Shown here: piece by piece, positions 34,042 through 41,030 of the stretch
How positions within the stretch are numbered: the first letter of the stretch is position 1
Layout: each line of letters starts with the position of its first letter
Source of the DNA: an uncultured Sulfitobacter sp.
GTDB taxonomy: Bacteria; Pseudomonadota; Alphaproteobacteria; Rhodobacterales; Rhodobacteraceae
Assembly (NCBI RefSeq): GCF_947500075.1
Contig: NZ_CANMQS010000003.1
Coordinates: 496,001-560,000, forward strand
Direction of reading: 5' to 3'
Length of the DNA: 64,000 bases
Notes under the pieces: generated by a model
Database searches by the model: none
What the model was told of the DNA's origin: nothing
What the model saw: only the letters and a program-made list of their open reading frames with translations
Made by a program: the position numbers and the translations under genes

Positions 34042-36126
34042 CTAACGCGGGGCAAGTTGCGGCAGTTCGCGGCGGAACGGGGTGGCGTCGGTGGGTTCAG
34101 TGCCCAGCTCACGGGCGTAACGGTGCCCGGCGTAGACAGCGGCGGCGATGGTGCCCGGGCCGAAGCAATCGCCGATGCGGGTGAGACTGGGGCCGGTGTC
34201 GGTGATCAGCTTCTGCACGCCATGGAAAAGGCCATCAACGGTCTGCCGCATGGTGACGGGAATGAAGGTGCCGCAGGGGATGTCATGTTCGCGCTCAGTG
34301 TAGCCGCACTCAAGCGTGACACTGTCCGTGCCGATATGACTGACGTTGTGCAGGGGCACAATCTTGACGTCCATCTCCATCAGGCGTTTTTGAATGCGGG
34401 TCTGTTCAAGGGTGTTGTGGGTCCAATGGGAGACGTCAGCGGCAGGGGTGACAAGGGTCACGTAATGGCCTTTGCCGCGGATCAGCTCCGCCAGCACACC
34501 ACCCATGTAGAAATGATCGTCGTCGAAGATGACAACGGGGCCTTTGGTTTCTTCCCCGGCCATGATGCCGTCGACGGTCATCACGGGCGCGCCTTTGTCG
34601 CGGGGGATTGGCGCGAAGTTCTCGCGGCCGACGCCGCTGTCGCACCATGTGGCGCCCGTGGCGATAACCACGTGATCGGCGCCGAATTCCAGCACCTGAT
34701 CGGCGGTCAGATTGCTTTCCAGATACGTCTCTACATTGGGCATTTGGCTGATTTGATAGCTGCGGTAGTCAGCCACACGCCGCCATGCAGCGAGGCCGGG
34801 CAGCGCGCCTTCGCGGGCCACACGTCCACCGACTGCGCCGGTCGCTTCCGCCAGTGTCACGTCATAGCCGCGTTGACCCAAGGCGCGGGCGGCTTCCAGC
34901 CCGGCAGGGCCTGCGCCGACGATCAGCACGCTTTCATCGGCGTGTTTCGCGTCGATCCGCTCAGGATGCCAGCCCTTGCGCCATTCCTCTCCCATCGTCG
35001 GGTTCTGCGTGCAGCGCAGGGGGGTCATGGTGAAATCGGCGGTGACGCAGATGTTGCAGCCGATGCACTCGCGGATGTCCTCAATGCGGCCTTCCTCGAT
35101 CTTCTTGGGCAGGAAGGGATCCGCGATGGAGGGACGCGCGGCGCCGATGAGATCCAGCTGCCCGGATTTGATCAGCCGCACCATGTTGTCGGGAGAGGTG
35201 TAGCGGCCCACGCCAACCACGGGTTTGTTCGTAACCTTTTTGACAAAGGCGACATGGCTGTCCTGAAATCCCTCATCGGCGAAGCGGGACGTCATGGAAT
35301 CGTTGTCCCAATCGCTGACGTTCACATCCCAGAGGTCGGGGATGTCGGCGAGCATTTCGACCACGTCGCGGCCCTCTCCGTCGGACGTCAGGCCGTCCTT
35401 GCCTTGCAGTTCCTCAACGCCAAAGCGGATCGCGATGCCGCAGGTGTCGCCAACGGCTTCCTTGGTGTCGATCAGCACTTCGCGCAGCAGGCGCACGCGG
35501 TTCTCAAGGCTGCCGCCGTATTCATCGCCACGGGTGTTCCAGCGGCGGGAGAGGAAGTGGGACAGGGCGTTCAGGTCATGTCCGGCATAGACATAAATGA
35601 TGTCGAACCCAGCCTGTTTTGCGCGTTTGGCAGCGTTAACGTACCACCGACGCACATTGCGGATGTCGGTCTTGTCCATGACGCGGGCCTGCACCGGGTC
35701 CATATAGGCGACCGGGCGCGCGGAAGGCGCCATGGGGATCTCGCGGCTGTAGCGGTTGGGCGTGGCGAGGCCGTCATAGCAGGGTTCGATCCCGGCCAGA
35801 CCGCCGTGTTCGTGGATCTTGTCGGTCATGCGCTGGAATGTGGGCAGATCAGCGTCGTCCCAGAGGCGGCCTTCGATCACGGGGCTCAGCTCGGACGAAT
35901 GGTGGATCTCTACCTGTTCGGTGCAGACCACACCCCAGCCGCCTTCGGCTTTGACCCCGCGCATTTCCGCCATCGAAGACGGGTATTGATGGCCCATGCC
36001 GTTGCAGTGGGGCACCTGATAAAAGCGGTTTCGGGCCGTAACAGGGCCGATTTTGACAGGTTCAAACAGCACATCATAACGGGGATCGCGCGCGCCGGGG
36101 CGGATGCTGCTGTCTTGTTTTGTCAT
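34042..36126 (-). CDS. Trimethylamine dehydrogenase paralogue (NADH:flavin oxidoreductase/N-demethylase)
   Basis: The 694-residue enzyme is a TMADH-family iron-sulfur flavoprotein. It has the flavin-attachment C41 in QVPHCNGMG, a YVYAGHD catalytic motif near residue 180, the 4Fe-4S cysteines CIGCNIC near residue 355 and a fourth in LRCTQNP, and the FAD/ADP-binding domain motif VLIVGAGPAGLEAARALG near residue 405. The amine bowl differs from trimethylamine dehydrogenase: the tyrosine equivalent to Tyr60 is Q71, and the second tryptophan position carries no aromatic residue, so trimethylamine is an unlikely substrate. It is the first gene of a minus-strand run with the paralogue at 31429 (21 bp apart) and the DAO oxidoreductase, and a BetI-like regulator is encoded upstream. 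Confidence 0.87.
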   Translation of the reverse strand: MTKQDSSIRPGARDPRYDVLFEPVKIGPVTARNRFYQVPHCNGMGHQYPSSMAEMRGVKAEGGWGVVCTEQVEIHHSSELSPVIEGRLWDDADLPTFQRMTDKIHEHGGLAGIEPCYDGLATPNRYSREIPMAPSARPVAYMDPVQARVMDKTDIRNVRRWYVNAAKRAKQAGFDIIYVYAGHDLNALSHFLSRRWNTRGDEYGGSLENRVRLLREVLIDTKEAVGDTCGIAIRFGVEELQGKDGLTSDGEGRDVVEMLADIPDLWDVNVSDWDNDSMTSRFADEGFQDSHVAFVKKVTNKPVVGVGRYTSPDNMVRLIKSGQLDLIGAARPSIADPFLPKKIEEGRIEDIRECIGCNICVTADFTMTPLRCTQNPTMGEEWRKGWHPERIDAKHADESVLIVGAGPAGLEAARALGQRGYDVTLAEATGAVGGRVAREGALPGLAAWRRVADYRSYQISQMPNVETYLESNLTADQVLEFGADHVVIATGATWCDSGVGRENFAPIPRDKGAPVMTVDGIMAGEETKGPVVIFDDDHFYMGGVLAELIRGKGHYVTLVTPAADVSHWTHNTLEQTRIQKRLMEMDVKIVPLHNVSHIGTDSVTLECGYTEREHDIPCGTFIPVTMRQTVDGLFHGVQKLITDTGPSLTRIGDCFGPGTIAAAVYAGHRYARELGTEPTDATPFRRELPQLAPR

Positions 36127-36286
36127 GGGTCAACCTTGCGTTTGTCTTGATGCCTTGCGTTGCACAATGCGTCGTTCAGACCGCGTGCCACGCGGTCGCC
36201 AAGGGGGCCTGCTTGTGTTTTGCGGGATGATGCACGTGTTGCGGTCATGTCCGCCAGAACGTCGTGCCGCCAGGGTTTTCTGTGGT

Positions 36287-36952
36287 TCATGTCGGCCCAC
36301 ACGGTTTTGGCAGATGCCGGGGCGCGTCGAAGTGTTTGGGGAAATGCCGAACCAGCAGATTGGTCATCTGCGCCTCGGCATAGTCCGGCGTGATCCATTC
36401 AGGATAGAGGATCATGTTCAGCCACATCCCATCGCAGAGGCATTCCATGGTGGTGGCGAGATCTTCGGCGCGGACATCCGTGTATCCGCCTTCCTCAATC
36501 AGCGCCGTGCAGAGTTCTTCGAGGGCGTCTGAGCGTTCGTCATCAAACTCTTCAGCCATTTCGCGGTAGACTTTGCGGTATCTGGCTTCGCCGAAGAAGG
36601 CGAACCAGACGGCTATTTTCTTGGGCGAGCAAATCTCGGGATCGAAGCTGGCGGTCGCGATGCCCATCAGCTTTTGCGGGACGGTCAGTGTTGGATCGCG
36701 AAAGATCACGAGCCAGGCGTCCCGCAATTCCATTGCAAGGTGTCTGAGCGAGGACGTCAGCAGGTTGTCCTTGGATTTGAAGTGCAGGCTGACAATCCCC
36801 ATCGACAAGCCTGCATGACCGGTGACGTCTGCCATGGTCGTGCCTGAAATGCTCTTTTCCGCAAGGACGTTGATCGTGGCATCGATCAGTTGCTGTTGAC
36901 GTACTTCCTTTGGCGCTGTGCGGGGTTGTTTCTGGGCTTGCTGCGCGCTCAT
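36287..36952 (-). CDS. BetI-like TetR-family repressor
   Basis: This 221-residue regulator has a TetR helix-turn-helix (about residues 18-62, QQQLIDATINVLAEKSISGTT followed by GLSMGIVSLHFKSKDNLL) and a C-terminal ligand domain of BetI type (IATASFDPEICSPKKIAVWFAFFGEA near residue 98 and LCDGMWLN near residue 178). BetI controls choline and glycine betaine genes, and its presence next to N-demethylase genes supports a quaternary or tertiary amine effector. The start is an ATG with AGGAGA 5 bp upstream. A short inverted repeat covers this ribosome site and may mark autoregulation. I avoid the symbol betI because the choline genes are not next to it. Confidence 0.87.
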   Translation of the reverse strand: MSAQQAQKQPRTAPKEVRQQQLIDATINVLAEKSISGTTMADVTGHAGLSMGIVSLHFKSKDNLLTSSLRHLAMELRDAWLVIFRDPTLTVPQKLMGIATASFDPEICSPKKIAVWFAFFGEARYRKVYREMAEEFDDERSDALEELCTALIEEGGYTDVRAEDLATTMECLCDGMWLNMILYPEWITPDYAEAQMTNLLVRHFPKHFDAPRHLPKPCGPT

Positions 36953-37254
36953 TGTATTCTCCTAGTCATTTTTAGGGATGATAGGAGAGTCGTCGCGCCA
37001 TGTCAGCCATACCAATCGGTCAAGCACATCGGCACCTTGCCGTGTGACATCGACGTTAAGACAAGAAATCCGCTGAACAAGCATTCATTCACAATTGCGC
37101 ATGGTCGCTTTGCACGTCAAGCTCCTGCCAATGTGTTCTTCAGAAATCTGCAGGCCGTGGATGTCCTGATTTCCTCTAAGATATTGAATGGTAAGTATTA
37201 AAAGTCTGGAAACTACTTGCTGGATAGCAAAGCAAACTTTAAGGAGCCATCAGA
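36953..37254. promoter_or_regulatory. Divergent promoter region of BetI-like regulator and cupin gene
   Basis: This 302-bp gap lies between the divergent regulator and cupin genes and should hold both promoters. I see an inverted repeat with 7-bp arms, TCTCCTA at 36958-36964 and TAGGAGA at 36982-36988, separated by 17 bp. The arm at 36958 doubles as the Shine-Dalgarno sequence of the regulator, so part of the symmetry may be accidental. The rest is AT-richer than the genes (for example the stretch near 37175-37205 with AATATTG-like runs) and contains no convincing open reading frame. Promoter elements could not be fixed by eye. Confidence 0.4.
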
Positions 37255-37992
37255 ATGAGCGATTTTTCTGCCCTGAAACGAATCGAAACGAATGGGCCGG
37301 AGGGTCATGGGCTCACCCTATGGCCCGAAATGAACCCTGCTGACCTGGCCGCTGGTGCGCCGGTTCAGAAAGGGCATCTATATGACGAAGATGCGGGAGA
37401 GGACTACTCTGCCGGTGTCTGGGATTGCACCGCGTTTGATGACAAGCCGGGGCCCTACTCTGTCGATGAATTCATGCTGCTTCTCGAAGGGACGGTTGTG
37501 ATGGTCATGCCGGAGGGGGAAGAGGTTGTCGTTTCCGCTGGTGAGGCATTTGTTATTCCCAAAGGGTTTGAGTGTCAGTGGAAGATGCCCGAAACCGTGC
37601 GCAAGATCTTCATGATCCTTGATGGCGCGGCACCCGGCACGGCCAACAACCCCTCCCTGTCGCGCATTACGAAGCTGACCAAAGAAGATCTGACCGACAC
37701 AGCGCGCACAGCAACACCTGCGGTGTCATCGCGGGAGGTGCACTTTCTGAACCATGACGCCAGAATGTCTGTCTATACAGAGACTTTCCCGAAAGGTTCG
37801 CAGGGGCCAGCGCCGTCTGCCGATCGTCAGATCGTGCATGTGGTGGCAGGTGATGTGGCGTTCTCTGACGATCCTGCGCACAGGTTTGTGGCAGGTGAGA
37901 GCTTTTATCTGTCGCCGGGACACAGCCTTTCGTGGTCGGTCAGCGCTGGCACGCGGCTTTTGGTGTCTTCCTGTCGGCCGCCCGCCGCTTGA
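37255..37992 (+). CDS. Double-cupin protein
   Basis: The 245-residue protein contains two cupin domains. The first (about residues 60-125) has YSVDEFMLLLEGTVVMVMPEG and FVIPKGFECQWKMPE, matching the Cupin_3/DUF861 group; the second (about residues 165-240) has SADRQIVHVVAGDVAFSD and GESFYLSPGHSLSWSV. Metal-binding histidines are sparse in the first domain, so it may be a sugar or amine binding or isomerising protein, not a dioxygenase. The start has AAGGAG 6 bp upstream. It is followed after 21 bp by a flavin amine oxidase, and the two are presumably co-transcribed and controlled by the divergent BetI-like repressor. Confidence 0.8.
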   Translation: MSDFSALKRIETNGPEGHGLTLWPEMNPADLAAGAPVQKGHLYDEDAGEDYSAGVWDCTAFDDKPGPYSVDEFMLLLEGTVVMVMPEGEEVVVSAGEAFVIPKGFECQWKMPETVRKIFMILDGAAPGTANNPSLSRITKLTKEDLTDTARTATPAVSSREVHFLNHDARMSVYTETFPKGSQGPAPSADRQIVHVVAGDVAFSDDPAHRFVAGESFYLSPGHSLSWSVSAGTRLLVSSCRPPAA

Positions 37993-38013
37993 TCCCACGG
38001 TTCGGAGATTACC

Positions 38014-39288
38014 ATGACCACACAGCCCCCTTTCCCGTCAAATCCCGACGTCGTCATCATTGGTGCAGGTGCGGCCGGACTTGGCGCGGCACGGCGTCTG
38101 ATGAAAGGCGGTCACTCCGTTCTGATCGTTGAAGCGGCAAACCGGGTGGGCGGGCGTGCATGGACGCAATCGGACAGTTTCGGTGTTCCCGTGGACATGG
38201 GGTGTTCCTGGATATCAGGCTCTAATAAGAACAAATTCACCAAAATCGCCCGGAACCGTGGATTTAGTCTGGTTGATCATACGGAAGCGGACACGGCGCT
38301 TTTCATAGAGGGCAGGAAGGCCACGCCGGCGGAACTTTACGCTTATGAGCGCGCAGGTGAACAGGTCGAAAAGGCGATGAACAAGGCCGGCAAGAAGGGG
38401 CATGACGTGCCCGGAAGCACCGTGCTCCCCAAAGGTCTGCCCTTTCTTGGTGCGGCAAAAGCGTGGATGGGGCCGATGGATTACGGCATGGATTTTGAGG
38501 ATATCTCAACCCTCGATGACTACCTGTCCGCCAATGATCAGCCCAGCTACATCGTGGCAGAGGGGCTTGGAACTGTCGTTGCGACATTGGCGGAGGGCAT
38601 CCCGATCGCCTTGAATTCAAAAGTGCATAGGGTGGACTACAGTGGATCGGGCGTTTCGGTTGAAACCAGCAAGGGCACGATCCGGGCGCGGGCGTGTCTG
38701 GTGACTGTTTCCACCGGTGTCTTGGCCGCAGGGGGGATCAGTTTCATTCCTGAACTGCCGGTCGAGAAACAACAGGCGGTTCATGATCTGCCGATGGGAT
38801 TGCTGGTAAAAGTGCCCCTGCTTTTTGATGGCGCACGCCTTGGGCTGAAGGAGAACGAGTGGATGAGCTATGACATCCCGGATACGTCTCCGACACGGGC
38901 GTGTTTCCTGATCTCCTGGCCCTTCGGGTATGATTATGTCTTTGGCAATATCGGGGGTGCCTTCGGCTGGGAATTGTCGCGGGAAGGACCGGACGCCACA
39001 GTTGCCTTCGCGCTGGAAGAGATGGAAAAACAGCTTGGCAGCGCTGTGCGCAAGCACTTTGTCAAAGGGTTGGCCACGGATTGGGCGACGAACCCGCTGA
39101 CCCATGGCGCCTATGCTGCGATCCGTCCCGGCACCCATGGGGTGCGGAAGAAACTGGCAAGGCCGATCGCAGAGAAAGTCTTTTTCGCAGGTGAGGCGAT
39201 GGGCGGATCGCGGTCTGCATTGGTGGATGGGGCCCTGAACAGCGGGCGCAAGGCGGCCAAGAAAATGATCAAGGTCTTGAAGGTTTAG
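38014..39288 (+). CDS. Flavin monoamine oxidase
   Basis: The 424-residue protein is an FAD amine oxidase of the monoamine/polyamine oxidase superfamily. The dinucleotide motif VVIIGAGAAGLGAARRLMKGG lies near residue 10, followed by the GG-doublet motif NRVGGRAWT near residue 43; substrate-cage and C-terminal FAD motif VFFAGEAMGGSRSALVDGALNSGRKAA lies near residue 388. No signal peptide is visible, so it is cytoplasmic. It oxidises a primary, secondary or tertiary amine to an imine and hydrogen peroxide. Position between the cupin gene and the BetI-like locus suggests that it handles an amine released in the N-demethylation pathway. Confidence 0.87.
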   Translation: MTTQPPFPSNPDVVIIGAGAAGLGAARRLMKGGHSVLIVEAANRVGGRAWTQSDSFGVPVDMGCSWISGSNKNKFTKIARNRGFSLVDHTEADTALFIEGRKATPAELYAYERAGEQVEKAMNKAGKKGHDVPGSTVLPKGLPFLGAAKAWMGPMDYGMDFEDISTLDDYLSANDQPSYIVAEGLGTVVATLAEGIPIALNSKVHRVDYSGSGVSVETSKGTIRARACLVTVSTGVLAAGGISFIPELPVEKQQAVHDLPMGLLVKVPLLFDGARLGLKENEWMSYDIPDTSPTRACFLISWPFGYDYVFGNIGGAFGWELSREGPDATVAFALEEMEKQLGSAVRKHFVKGLATDWATNPLTHGAYAAIRPGTHGVRKKLARPIAEKVFFAGEAMGGSRSALVDGALNSGRKAAKKMIKVLKV

Positions 39289-39296
39289 CAAGACCT
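39272..39296 (+). terminator. Hairpin at end of amine oxidase gene
   Basis: AGGTCTTG at 39272-39279 pairs perfectly with CAAGACCT at 39289-39296 across a 9-base loop, so the hairpin includes the stop codon of the amine oxidase. It is followed by GAAAGACCTTTATT, with only a short T run, so it is a weak intrinsic terminator or a transcript-end stabiliser. Nothing else explains the 250-bp gap before the next gene. Confidence 0.45.
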
Positions 39297-39537
39297 GAAA
39301 GACCTTTATTCAAGGGACCTTCGATACCAAGTGTTGCAGCATTGTCTGCATCTGGGAAACAAAACACAGGCATCCGGAAGGATTTGTTGAACAATTCCAA
39401 TTGGTCGCGTAGCCATGAGGTTGGAAAAATCCGAAGTCCGCTGCTTTTGTGCTGCGGCACTTTCGCCAGAAGGCGAACGTAACATACCCCACCACAGCTT
39501 TCGGAAGGGGTATTTTCGGCAAGAGGCCGGAGCATCC

Positions 39538-40593
39538 ATGAAACTGCTGATCGCTGACGACGATCCGATCATTCTTGATCTGTTGGTTGAGATTTTCGTG
39601 GCCTATGGCTTCGAAGATATTGTCCTGACGTCCAATGGTGCAGAAGCCCTGCGCGCGATTGAGAAAAGCCCGCAGCGGTTTGATTTCCTGCTGCTGGATA
39701 TACAGATGCCTGTGCTGGACGGGATTGAGCTGTGTCGCCAGGTGCGTGGTCTGCCGGGGTATGCGAAGACGCCGATCATCATGATCACCGCCATGACCGA
39801 CATGACATACATCGAAGCTGCGTTTGTCGCGGGTGCGACCGACTACACGACCAAACCCTTTGATGTTCGCGCGCTTATCGCGCAAGTGCGCCGTGCAGAA
39901 CAGCCTGCCACGGTGCTTCCCACCACTGGCAAGGTGCCTGTGCCCGTCGCGGCAACATTCGGAGACCCCAAGATCCTCAACCGCAAGATCAGCGGGTTTG
40001 TCGACCGGCAGGCCCTGCTGAACTACGCCAGAGTGGTACAGTCCCAAGGGGCGTTTTCGGCGGTCGCTGTGGCGATCACGGTAGGCGCTTTGCGCGATCT
40101 GTTTGATCGGCTAACGCCAGCGGAATTTGAAACGGCGCTGGGCGATGTTGCGGAGATCCTTTTTGAATCCCTGATCGGGACGCAGGCTGTTGTCTCTTAC
40201 GTCGGGGACGGGCAATTCCTGTGCCTGTGTGACGCCGAACGGACCCTTGCGCCTGAGGACTTGCAAAGTGAGCTGGCAGATGCGCTGCGCATGGGGGATC
40301 GGCACTGGCAGCAGGATCTGCGCCGTGATCGTCTTGTTGTGGTCCATCCCTATGAGACGCCAAAGCCCCGCTCGCTGGCAGGGGACCCGCAATTCGCCGA
40401 CCGCGCCCTGAAAAAGATGAAACAGCAGCATGGTGAGAGATCAGCCAAGCTGTCGAAACTGTTTGTGATGCAGTTCAGCAATCCCCCCCAGACCCCTTCG
40501 ACGCAGAGCAAGCGACGCGGGCTTTGGCAGAGGATACAGGCGCCGACGACACGCGGCGGTAAGGGGAGGCTGGCGAAACGCCAAACCCCCTGA
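39538..40593 (+). CDS. Response regulator with degenerate GGDEF-like output domain
   Basis: I start at the ATG at 39538 with GGAG 6 bp upstream; the frame extends further but that part has no similarity. The 351-residue protein has a classical receiver (about residues 1-120) with D8-D9, phosphoacceptor D54, T84 and K106. The second half (about 140-300) has the topology of GGDEF but not its catalytic signature: the segment corresponding to GGDEF reads VGDGQFLCLC near residue 220, so c-di-GMP synthesis is not expected. Residues after about 305 are basic and low in complexity. It precedes an Hpt protein and a histidine kinase on the same strand and probably receives phosphate from them. Confidence 0.8.
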   Translation: MKLLIADDDPIILDLLVEIFVAYGFEDIVLTSNGAEALRAIEKSPQRFDFLLLDIQMPVLDGIELCRQVRGLPGYAKTPIIMITAMTDMTYIEAAFVAGATDYTTKPFDVRALIAQVRRAEQPATVLPTTGKVPVPVAATFGDPKILNRKISGFVDRQALLNYARVVQSQGAFSAVAVAITVGALRDLFDRLTPAEFETALGDVAEILFESLIGTQAVVSYVGDGQFLCLCDAERTLAPEDLQSELADALRMGDRHWQQDLRRDRLVVVHPYETPKPRSLAGDPQFADRALKKMKQQHGERSAKLSKLFVMQFSNPPQTPSTQSKRRGLWQRIQAPTTRGGKGRLAKRQTP

Positions 40594-40664
40594 CGCAGGA
40601 AATTCAAAAAGAAAAAGGCCGGGACAACGGCTTAAAAACTAAAGACAAGAGGTTGGAGACGAAA

Positions 40665-41024
40665 ATGAGTGAATTCACCAAGAGTGACGAAGCGGCGCAT
40701 TCCTTTGAAGCCGGTATCGCGCGCATCCGTGACAGGTTCATTGCGCAGCTTCCCGAACGTGTGTCAGAGCTTGATGGTTTGCTGGATGATCTGTACGAGA
40801 ATGAGGACTTCAAAGAGCCCGTGACCGGCATCCGCAATATTGCGCATAAGCTGCATGGTCAGGCCGGTTGTTTTGGGTTTGCGGAGCTTGGGCAGATCGC
40901 GGCCAAGCTTGAGGAGCAGGCAGATCTGGTGATCGAGGCCCAGGGCCCGCTGGATACTGAAAACGTCGAAGCCTACCTTGTGCTTCTCCTCGACCAGATC
41001 GAGGAAAGACTGGCGGCTGCCTGA
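40665..41024 (+). CDS. Histidine phosphotransfer (Hpt) domain protein
   Basis: The 119-residue protein is a stand-alone Hpt domain. The phosphoacceptor is H61 in NIAHKLHGQAGCFGF, matching the HxLxG-type signature, and a helical bundle of about 100 residues surrounds it. I use the ATG at 40665 with GGAG 6 bp upstream, not the in-frame TTG 4 codons before. It lies between a response regulator gene and a histidine kinase gene, 6 bp before the latter, so it most likely relays phosphate between the kinase and the receiver. Confidence 0.85.
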   Translation: MSEFTKSDEAAHSFEAGIARIRDRFIAQLPERVSELDGLLDDLYENEDFKEPVTGIRNIAHKLHGQAGCFGFAELGQIAAKLEEQADLVIEAQGPLDTENVEAYLVLLLDQIEERLAAA

Positions 41025-41030
41025 TCTGAA

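Noticed and set aside
33622..36150. An 842-codon plus-strand open frame opposite the two dehydrogenase genes.
   Set aside because: It runs antisense to two genes with clear family motifs and its product is rich in V, G, H and D without any recognisable domain; it is a high-GC shadow frame.
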